Assembly (NCBI GenBank): GCA_041476545.1
Contig: JBGOTP010000249.1
Location: 1 to 7,948 of the forward strand
Source of the DNA: JBGOTP01 sp041476545
Lineage (GTDB): Bacteria; Acidobacteriota; Vicinamibacteria; Vicinamibacterales; CAVVIG01
Reading direction: 5' to 3'
DNA length: 7,948 nt
The translations under genes and the position numbers were made by a program. A model generated the notes under the pieces. It made no database searches, had not been told where the DNA came from, and saw only the letters and a program-made list of their open reading frames with translations. Below, in pieces: positions 1 to 6,409 of the stretch. Each line of letters opens with the position of its first letter. The stretch's first letter is position 1.

Positions 1-1555
1 CCCCTTCATCGGGTGTGCCAAATGCCTCGAGAATCTCTTCGGTTCCGTCGTCGCCACGAGAGATGGCTGAGGCACTCAGGACAGCATCAGTGTCGGTCAG
101 AATCGCAACGATGCCGGTGGCCAGAAGCTCGGGGCGCCCCGCGTGCATCATGAGCGCGGCGAGGTTCTGCAGGAGATTGCGTGCGCAAAGTGCAGCCGGA
201 CCGCGTTGCTTCTTGCCCAAATCTTGGATCTCGTCGACCGCCGGCTCACCTTCCGCCCATGTTCGATTCAAGTCTTGCAGTTCTGCGATGCTGCGCAGAC
301 TTCTGAAAATACGCCTTGCCCGGTCAAGGTGTTGTCCAGCGTCGGAACTCCGTACTGCGTTGAGGGCGCCAGCAAGAGCGCCCTCGTATCTAGCATGAAC
401 ATCAGGTGGATGATTCGGAAGAAATGCGACGACCCTCTCGAGAGTAGAAAATGATTCCGAAAAGTGGCCCAAGCGTGTGAGGGCTTCCGCTCTAGCAATG
501 TGTCCAAGGACAGATAGCAGTCGGTCGCTGGCGGCCTCAGCTAGAGCGAGAGTGTGTCCAGCATTCTCAAGGGCTTCGTTCGCAAGACCCATTCGTAGCA
601 GTAGTCGGGTCCTCGCGAGTTGGGAATGGCGATAGACGTACAGTGGTCGGTCACCAGGGTGTATCGTTTCTTCGATCCGGTGCAGTAGTTGCGTGCACTC
701 GTCCATTCTCCCCTGCGCCAAACGCACCCGTGCGATGCTCTCAAGCATTGCATTTTGTTTTTCTCCGGCCAATGGGAGGCACGCGGATGCGCTCTCGAAG
801 TATTCGATCGCCCGCTCAAATTCACCTGTTGCGTAGCACAGGTTACCTAGGTTTGCCAGGCACGAGGTTTGAGGTGTTCCCGACTCCTCAGCCAGTTGAA
901 GCGCACGACGCCCATGGAGAAGCGCTTCATCGAAGTCAGAATGTAGGATGGACATTGCGAGAAGATTGTTCTCGGCCCAAGCCTGTAGCCACAAATTTGG
1001 AGAATTATCCAGGATTTGTTGAGCAATTTGGGTGTGACGGCGGCCGGTCGTCATCAGTCCTCTCTTAGCATCCAGTTCGCCTACTGTGAGGTGAAGCGCA
1101 GCTGAGACATGAGGGCTACCCAGTTTCGTGGCCCCAAACCGCACATCTGCAAGCAATGTCGTTGCGGCCTCAGGACCCGCTTGGTCGGCCAGGAGCAACG
1201 CGAGAGGCAGCTGCGCCCAGCAGAGTCGCTCCTGGTCTTGCGCAAGGGTCGCCAATGAGATTGACTTCTGAAGGTGCGCGCGCGAAGACGCGATGTTTCC
1301 GGCTTCCCTCTCAATTCTGGAGAAAACCAACTCGCAGAGGCTCTTGTCCGCTGAGCCAAGGTGTTTCGCCCCCTCGAGTCGCCCCAATACCTCTCGGCTT
1401 TGAGCGTAGCGTCCAGTCCTTTCGAGAAGGTCGGCTCGAATTACCTCCGCGACGGTGTGCTCGCGCTGATTCATCGCCTGGCCCCTCAGCCTATCCAGTG
1501 CTTCGCTAAAGCGGCCTTGGGCTGCAAGCTGTCTGAGAGGATCCAATAGTTCCAT
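1..1555 (-). CDS. TPR-repeat multidomain regulator, N-terminal part (runs off left edge)
   Basis: The minus-strand frame is open from an ATG at 1555 to the left edge (518 codons, no stop), so the 3' end of the gene lies outside. The product begins MELLDPLRQLAAQGRFSEAL and is almost entirely helical. The clearest TPR unit lies at about residues 230-255 (ANLGNLCYATGEFERAIEYF), with further TPR-like helix pairs around residues 10-60, 180-225 and 280-400. From about residue 455 the pattern changes to one like the beginning of a GAF domain (RPELLATGIVAILTDTDAVL). Proteins with TPRs followed by a GAF-like domain often continue into a sigma-54 AAA+ activator domain and a Fis-type HTH, or into a histidine kinase. 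This continuation is inference only. The frame stays open upstream to 1838, with an in-frame ATG at 1798, but the residues that would add (many Ser, His, Pro and Cys) do not look like protein, so I start at 1555. The Shine-Dalgarno is weak (GGA about 9 bases upstream). GC is about 53-57% in sampled 60-base rows, lower than in the ABC genes. It is divergent from the HD-GYP gene. Confidence 0.85.
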   Translation of the reverse strand, partial: MELLDPLRQLAAQGRFSEALDRLRGQAMNQREHTVAEVIRADLLERTGRYAQSREVLGRLEGAKHLGSADKSLCELVFSRIEREAGNIASSRAHLQKSISLATLAQDQERLCWAQLPLALLLADQAGPEAATTLLADVRFGATKLGSPHVSAALHLTVGELDAKRGLMTTGRRHTQIAQQILDNSPNLWLQAWAENNLLAMSILHSDFDEALLHGRRALQLAEESGTPQTSCLANLGNLCYATGEFERAIEYFESASACLPLAGEKQNAMLESIARVRLAQGRMDECTQLLHRIEETIHPGDRPLYVYRHSQLARTRLLLRMGLANEALENAGHTLALAEAASDRLLSVLGHIARAEALTRLGHFSESFSTLERVVAFLPNHPPDVHARYEGALAGALNAVRSSDAGQHLDRARRIFRSLRSIAELQDLNRTWAEGEPAVDEIQDLGKKQRGPAALCARNLLQNLAALMMHAGRPELLATGIVAILTDTDAVLSASAISRGDDGTEEILEAFGTPDEG

Positions 1556-1578
1556 TGCAAATCCGATGTGGAAGACGA

Positions 1579-1652
1579 TGTGTGCACATTGTGCCCAATA
1601 CGAGGCCAACGTGTGAAGAGGCAATCCTGGCGAATGAGGAGTTTGTGTGCAC
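1579..1652. repeat. Pair of 9-bp direct repeats TGTGTGCAC
   Basis: TGTGTGCAC occurs at 1579-1587 and again at 1644-1652, 65 bases apart (about six helical turns). The first copy overlaps the 8-bp palindrome TGTGCACA (1581-1588) and sits next to the -10 box and expected start of the candidate TPR-gene promoter. The pair could be operator half-sites for a DNA-bending or looping regulator, but two 9-mers in 294 bases can also arise by chance. Confidence 0.3.
1588..1617 (-). promoter_or_regulatory. Candidate sigma-70-type promoter of the TPR gene
   Basis: On the minus strand there is a TTCACA (1617-1612, five of six matches to TTGACA), an 18-base spacer and a CACAAT (1593-1588, four of six matches to TATAAT). 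Transcription would start near 1581 and leave a leader of about 25 bases before the ATG at 1555. In a phylum with unknown promoter preferences this is only a plausible candidate. Confidence 0.3.
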
Positions 1653-1849
1653 CGGGTTGGCGTGGAACGTCTGGAATGTTGACAATCGGCAGGCCAGCGT
1701 GACGGAAGATTCGGGATCTGCCGGAGATACTGCCCTCGTAGAGATGAGAGCCGGGCTTGCGCGTGCGAGAAGGCATGGACGCTTAAGCTGCTAAGCATCG
1801 GCGCAACCGGAGCCGATAACAGGAACGGCAACTGTCCTCACCAGCCTAA

Positions 1850-4249
1850 ATGACTGAATTCAAGGATCTTCGGCGTGGGGCTAGAGCCTATGTCGTCGTC
1901 GTCGTGGTGGCGGGCGCGGCGGTCATTGCACACTCGGCGCACCAGCTCTACGTAGATCCGCCTGGACCGCAGTGGTTCGTCCTTGCAGCGCTGACGCTGC
2001 TGACAGCGTCGTTCACTGTAAAAGTCCCGGCCATCGCTGCATACATTTCCGTTTCGGAAACGTTCGTTTTCGCGTCAGTTCTGATATTCGGTGCATCCGC
2101 CGGTGCGATTACGGTTCTTCTGGAATGTCTGGTTGTTCTTTTCTGGATGAAGCGCGGAGCATCAATTCACAAGCTCCTCTTCAATACGGCCGCATTGGCG
2201 GTAGCAATTTGGGCCTCAGGAACGGTCTTTTTCCTGTTCTCTGGCATCGAACCCTATTCAAAACACGCCGCGACACTTCAGCAGCTCTTCTTTCCCCTGC
2301 TTGTATTTACCGTCCTGTACTTCCTTCTCAATAGCTGGCTTATCGCGATAGCGGTCGGCTTTGAAACGAAGCAATCTCCACTTGGAATTTGGTGGAAGAA
2401 CTTTATTTGGTTGTCTATCAACTACTGGAGCGGTGCATCCGTCGCTGCGTTGATCGTGACATACAGAACCGACGTTGATTACAGCCGAGAGGTAGATCTC
2501 AGGACGCTGGCTGTAATTGTTCCGCTTCTCGTTGTTTCGTATCTGACGTCGCGAGTTTCGATGCAACGATCCGAGGATACAAACACGCACCTCAGCGAGG
2601 TGAATCGACTTTATCTGTCCACCATCGAAACACTCGCGATGGCCATCGACGCCAAAGATCAGATCACCCACGGCCATATCCGCCGCGTGCAGGCCTATGC
2701 GGTTGCGCTGGCAAAGCAGCTGGGAGTCAGCGAGGAGCGGCTGATCAAAGCAATCGAGGCCGCGGCCCTGCTGCACGACATGGGGAAGCTGGCGGTCCCG
2801 GAATACATTCTCAACAAGCCAGGCAAACTCACGCCCGCGGAGTTTGAAAAAATGAAGCTCCACGCGACTGTTGGGGCAGACATCCTCTCCGCGATTGAGT
2901 TCCCCTACCCGGTCGTGCCGATCGTCAGGCACCACCACGAGAACTGGGATGGCACGGGCTATCCAGCCGGGTTGAAGGCCACCGAGATTCCCATCGGCGC
3001 CAGAATCCTCTCGGTCGTCGACTGCTTCGATGCCCTCACCTCAGACCGGCCCTACCGTCCGCGGCTTCCCGACGATGAAGCGCTGAGGATCCTCATCGAA
3101 CGGCGTGGAAATATGTACGATCCTCTCATCGTGGACACGTTCGTCCGCGTACACAAGGAAATCGCGCCTCACCCGATGCACGTGGCGGTTCCGAGCCATG
3201 CGCTGAACGAGATCACGGGCTCCAGCGGAACGACGGTCGCGATCGGTCATCCCCAACTGGACGACATCGCGGCCGGCGCCGACGAAATGTCCACGCTGTA
3301 TGAACTCGCGCGGGCTCTTGCCGGTCAGACCGGCATCACCGCCACCGGCGACACTATCGTCAAGCACCTGCGCCGTCTGATCCCCTTCGCTCAATCGGCG
3401 CTGTTCCTGTACGACGCGACCGCCGACGAGCTGGTCGTCCAGCACGCGGTGGGAGAAGCGAGCTCCACCATCAAGGGCGTTCGCGTGTCCCTCGGCCAGA
3501 GACTTAGCGGGTGGGTGGCCGCGAACCGGCAGACCATTCTCAATTCCGATCCCGCGCTCGATCTCGGGGACGCCGCGCGAACGCTGGAGCCCCGTCTCCG
3601 CAGTTCGCTGAGCACGCCGCTCATTGCCGAGAATGAGCTCGTCGGCGTCCTCACGGTGTACTCGACCATTCAGGACGGATTCAGCGAAGAACATCGGCGG
3701 GTCATCGGTGTCGTGGCGCGCCAGATTGGTCACGCCTTCAAGGGCATGACGGAATTCGAGAGCACGGCGACGCGGGATGCGGTGACAGGCCTGCCAAGCC
3801 TGAAGCAACTCGAACGTCTGGTGGATGCGACGTCCGGCGACAACGTGTCCCCGCGAAAAGGCATCACGTTGCTGTTGATTGACGTCCTCCACCTCGAGGA
3901 CATCTATCGCGAGCACGGGAAAGACGCAGGCGACGCTGCACTGCGCTCGGTCGTCAAGCAGGCACGGGCGGGCCTTCGTTCCGCCGATGTCCTGTTCCGT
4001 TGCGCCAATGACGAGTTTGTGGCGTTGCTGAACGATGCCACTCCTGAAACGGCGAGCGCGATTGCCTCTCAGATCCTCGAAAACATCCGCGCCTGTCGTC
4101 TGACGTCAGACAGTGGAGAGATCGTGCCGATAGACGTCACGGTGACTCCGCTCGTCGCCGATCAGACGTCGTTCAACGATCGCATGGCCGCGGCCCGGCG
4201 CCGGCTGCACGAGCAGGCAGCGGATCGTCAGCCAGCCAGCGTGCACTGA
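1850..4249 (+). CDS. Membrane-bound HD-GYP / GAF / degenerate GGDEF c-di-GMP signalling protein
   Basis: This 799-residue protein is predicted to hydrolyse cyclic di-GMP at the inner membrane. Residues about 13-30, 41-57, 66-92, 104-125, 138-160, 176-196 and 210-225 are hydrophobic and form an N-terminal sensor of seven or eight membrane segments. The HD-GYP domain follows (about 255-440) with all key residues: H276 in GHIRRV, H309-D310 in HDMGK, H338, H362-H363 in HHHENWDGTGYP with the GYP triad at 370-372, and D391. A GAF domain lies at about 484-633. A GGDEF-like domain occupies about 640-790, but its signature is ANDEF (719-723) instead of GGDEF, so cyclase activity is unlikely. The RxxD inhibitory-site motif (R710 to D713) is kept. 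A TAA stands directly before the ATG and fixes the earliest start; no clear Shine-Dalgarno precedes it. GC rises from about 50% in the membrane part to 63-72% from the HD-GYP domain on (sampled rows). The gene ends three bases from the convergent ABC gene. Domain calls are confident; the ligand sensed is unknown. Confidence 0.93.
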   Translation: MTEFKDLRRGARAYVVVVVVAGAAVIAHSAHQLYVDPPGPQWFVLAALTLLTASFTVKVPAIAAYISVSETFVFASVLIFGASAGAITVLLECLVVLFWMKRGASIHKLLFNTAALAVAIWASGTVFFLFSGIEPYSKHAATLQQLFFPLLVFTVLYFLLNSWLIAIAVGFETKQSPLGIWWKNFIWLSINYWSGASVAALIVTYRTDVDYSREVDLRTLAVIVPLLVVSYLTSRVSMQRSEDTNTHLSEVNRLYLSTIETLAMAIDAKDQITHGHIRRVQAYAVALAKQLGVSEERLIKAIEAAALLHDMGKLAVPEYILNKPGKLTPAEFEKMKLHATVGADILSAIEFPYPVVPIVRHHHENWDGTGYPAGLKATEIPIGARILSVVDCFDALTSDRPYRPRLPDDEALRILIERRGNMYDPLIVDTFVRVHKEIAPHPMHVAVPSHALNEITGSSGTTVAIGHPQLDDIAAGADEMSTLYELARALAGQTGITATGDTIVKHLRRLIPFAQSALFLYDATADELVVQHAVGEASSTIKGVRVSLGQRLSGWVAANRQTILNSDPALDLGDAARTLEPRLRSSLSTPLIAENELVGVLTVYSTIQDGFSEEHRRVIGVVARQIGHAFKGMTEFESTATRDAVTGLPSLKQLERLVDATSGDNVSPRKGITLLLIDVLHLEDIYREHGKDAGDAALRSVVKQARAGLRSADVLFRCANDEFVALLNDATPETASAIASQILENIRACRLTSDSGEIVPIDVTVTPLVADQTSFNDRMAAARRRLHEQAADRQPASVH

Positions 4250-4252
4250 CGT

Positions 4253-6409
4253 CTACGTGTGCGCGATGGCGACGACGGTCGACGCCCGCCGTAGCACGCA
4301 CCGAATCGATCGATCGACGTTTTCGGGGTCGAGGGCGCTGAAGCTTTCGTCGAGGACGAGCAGTTCCGGCTTCTGAAGCAGCGCGCGCGCCAGAAACACT
4401 CGGGTCCGCTCACCCTGCGAGAGTTGCCAGCCCGTTTCTCCAACCATCTGGTGCAGGCCGGCCGGCAGCCGATCCAACAGGTCTCCGAGCCCGAGTTCCC
4501 GGCATACCTCCTCGGCTTCTGCCATGTCGGCACGTTGAGCCGGCCATCGTCGTCCCATCAACAAGTTGAACGCGAGCGATCCGCTCACGAGATAATTGTC
4601 GTGCGCCTGGGGCGCCATGATCACGCGCTGCCGCCAGCCCGCCCTTCCGAGGACCGAGCGGTCGAGGCCGTCCACGAGCAACAGCCCGGAGTGCGGGGTC
4701 TCTAGGCCGGCGAGGATCGAAGCGAACGTGGTTTTGCCGGCCCCGGACGCACCCTCGAGGAGCAGCCGTGCGCCACGTGGGACGCCGAGCGTGCATCCCC
4801 GCAAGACCGGCTCGGTCTGGAGCGGGTAGCGAAACGACAATTCCCGAGCCTGAACCGCCAGGGAATCGGGTGTCGAACCGGCATCCTGTCGGGGTGGAAC
4901 GACCACCGACGGGTTCGGCGCAGCCTCGCGAATTGCCGCGGCGCGTGCGAGAGGCGCAATCGCCTGGCCGGCGATGACCGCGCCGGCAAGGTTGGAGAGC
5001 CCGCCCGACAAGCGTCGCAGAGATCGGTACGCCAGCAGAATGCCCCCCACGGTAATGGCGATGCGTTCCGGAGCGGCGTGGGCCACGATCGATGGCGCCA
5101 GCCCCGCCAGTGCCAGGGTCAGCCAGCCTCGTGGAACAAACGCCGTCAACCAGACACTCGACCGGTCCATGATCTGACCGCTCTCGATGTACTGTGCCAG
5201 CGCAACATCCTCCTGCGGGTGCCACTCGTCAACGGGCTGTTGCGCGAGTCTTGTCCGATGACCCAGCATCGACTCCATCAGCTGGTCGGTCATCGACAGG
5301 CGTTCGGCGGTCCATACGCGTCGCTTCCCGATGTAGCGCCAGGCCGCCACGGCAGCGCTCGCCACCCACAACGTGAGCAGGACGGCCGGAAGCAGGCCCC
5401 CGCCAGACCACAGTACGCCTGCCGCGACGACAAGCTCGAGAAGAGCAAAGCACGCCGTCACACCTCCGCTCAGCGCGAGCGACTCGATGGCCGCTGATTC
5501 GACGACGACGCCAAAGAGCTGACCGGCACCCTTGCGGCGCACGTCTTCACGATTGATGCGGAGGGCGCCCCGGAGGAGACGACGGCGCAGCAGGGCGCCG
5601 GCGGTTGCCGACACGACCCCCTGCGTCCACGTGGCCAGGAGCCGGAATGGCACGAGCGACAAAAGGAGCAGGAGCCAACCGAGCAGCCAGCCTCTGTCGA
5701 TCGTGCCTTTCAGCACGCCGCGGCCGAGCAGCCACCAGGACAGCACGAAAAGGAGGTACTGAGCGAGGTGCGCGGAGATGAGCAGGGTCGCGCCCCGCTT
5801 CAACCGGGTCTCACGGATTTCGTCCTGCAGGGGACTCCCCGGTGGGAGACGAAGCAACCAGCAGCTGCGCAGGCGCACGCTCTTGAGGCGTTCAGCCAGC
5901 ATCATTGTGCGCGCCCGGATGCGGCCGCCACCGGAGACGCGCATCCGACACAGCAGATCGTCGATCTCGGCCTCGATGGGCGCTTCAAACGGTCGCCGGA
6001 GGTGTTCGCTGACCATTGAAACCGGAATCGTATGAAGACGCAGATCCGGGCCGAGCACCGAGAGATGACGTCCCCGGCCTCGGGCGACGGCAAGAAATCG
6101 TCCTTCCTCGGCCATGCCGATGCGGAGCAGGAGCGGAGCACCGCGAAGGGCCAGTGTCGTTAGCTCGTCCAGGCCAGCGACGACCTGATTGACCTGAATG
6201 CCGCCCCGATCCGCGGCCGCTTCCATCCAGGTGCCGAGCTGCTCGATCGTGAGATCAGGTGATGGGGCAAACGCTTCCCGGCACGTCGTGGGAAGGCCGG
6301 CGCATCGGGCGAGCGCATGGATGGCTTCGCCCAGCCGCGCGGACGGCCACAGCGCGCGGTCCCAGGCGGCGCCTGGGTCAGGCCCGCTGTTCGATCGTGG
6401 ATCCGGCAT
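4253..6409 (-). CDS. ABC exporter permease-ATPase with degenerate C39 peptidase-like N-domain
   Basis: This is a 718-residue fused exporter subunit, counted from the ATG at 6409. Residues about 23-146 resemble the N-terminal domain of peptidase-containing bacteriocin exporters, but GRFLAV (103-108) stands where the catalytic His of HFVVL would be, GPD replaces the DP motif, and neither Cys (36, 43) is in a Q...CG context. It may therefore bind a leader or substrate without cutting it. Six hydrophobic segments follow (about 206-230, 240-262, 317-334, 338-358, 426-443, 449-466). The ATPase domain has Walker A GASGAGKTT (553-561), Q-loop Q601, signature LSQGE (663-667), Walker B with D687 and E688, D-loop SALD (691-694) and H-loop H717. 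The protein stops at T718, one residue after that His, where most ABC domains continue for 30 or more residues. A TTG at 6421 is an alternative start; purine-rich AGGGGA and AGGA precede the two starts at non-ideal spacing. The start overlaps the upstream ABC gene, so the two are surely co-transcribed and probably form a heterodimer. Substrate unknown; a peptide is the likeliest guess. Confidence 0.9.
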   Translation of the reverse strand: MPDPRSNSGPDPGAAWDRALWPSARLGEAIHALARCAGLPTTCREAFAPSPDLTIEQLGTWMEAAADRGGIQVNQVVAGLDELTTLALRGAPLLLRIGMAEEGRFLAVARGRGRHLSVLGPDLRLHTIPVSMVSEHLRRPFEAPIEAEIDDLLCRMRVSGGGRIRARTMMLAERLKSVRLRSCWLLRLPPGSPLQDEIRETRLKRGATLLISAHLAQYLLFVLSWWLLGRGVLKGTIDRGWLLGWLLLLLSLVPFRLLATWTQGVVSATAGALLRRRLLRGALRINREDVRRKGAGQLFGVVVESAAIESLALSGGVTACFALLELVVAAGVLWSGGGLLPAVLLTLWVASAAVAAWRYIGKRRVWTAERLSMTDQLMESMLGHRTRLAQQPVDEWHPQEDVALAQYIESGQIMDRSSVWLTAFVPRGWLTLALAGLAPSIVAHAAPERIAITVGGILLAYRSLRRLSGGLSNLAGAVIAGQAIAPLARAAAIREAAPNPSVVVPPRQDAGSTPDSLAVQARELSFRYPLQTEPVLRGCTLGVPRGARLLLEGASGAGKTTFASILAGLETPHSGLLLVDGLDRSVLGRAGWRQRVIMAPQAHDNYLVSGSLAFNLLMGRRWPAQRADMAEAEEVCRELGLGDLLDRLPAGLHQMVGETGWQLSQGERTRVFLARALLQKPELLVLDESFSALDPENVDRSIRCVLRRASTVVAIAHT

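Larger units (their letters stand above)
1556..1849. other. Divergent intergenic control region
   Basis: These 294 bases separate the starts of the TPR gene (minus strand) and the HD-GYP gene (plus strand), so they should hold both promoters. I see a sigma-70-like candidate for the TPR gene (1588-1617), a 9-bp direct repeat and a short inverted repeat at 1781-1796 (GCTTA, six bases, TAAGC). A perfect TTGACA at 1679-1684 on the plus strand has no convincing -10 box 16-18 bases further on. I found no sigma-54 -24/-12 element and no RNA gene. The short frames across this stretch do not look like protein. Confidence 0.6.

Noticed and set aside
643..1068. Plus-strand open frame of 141 codons
   Set aside because: It lies antisense to the TPR gene, shows no domain-like pattern, and the minus-strand frame gives a clear TPR protein over the same bases.
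1679..1684. Perfect TTGACA as -35 box of a plus-strand promoter for the HD-GYP gene
   Set aside because: No sequence resembling TATAAT lies 16-18 bases downstream, so I do not call a promoter from the -35 hexamer alone.
1555..1794. Short frames on both strands across the divergent intergenic region
   Set aside because: Low-complexity, unprotein-like composition, no Shine-Dalgarno and overlap with the candidate promoter; treated as non-coding.
1556..1798. N-terminal extension of the TPR gene to an in-frame ATG at 1798
   Set aside because: The frame is open, but the added residues are rich in Ser, His, Pro, Cys and Trp with no helical pattern; TPR-like sequence begins right after the ATG at 1555.
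1892..1909. GTC/GTG trinucleotide run
   Set aside because: It encodes six valines in the first membrane segment; a coding consequence, not a meaningful microsatellite.
3041..3916. Minus-strand open frame of 291 codons antisense to the HD-GYP gene
   Set aside because: It is a shadow frame produced by strong third-position GC bias. The plus strand carries intact HD-GYP and GAF motifs over the same bases.
4247..4255. GACGTC palindrome between the convergent stop codons as a bidirectional terminator
   Set aside because: A 6-bp palindrome without loop or U-tract is far too short for an intrinsic terminator; probably chance.
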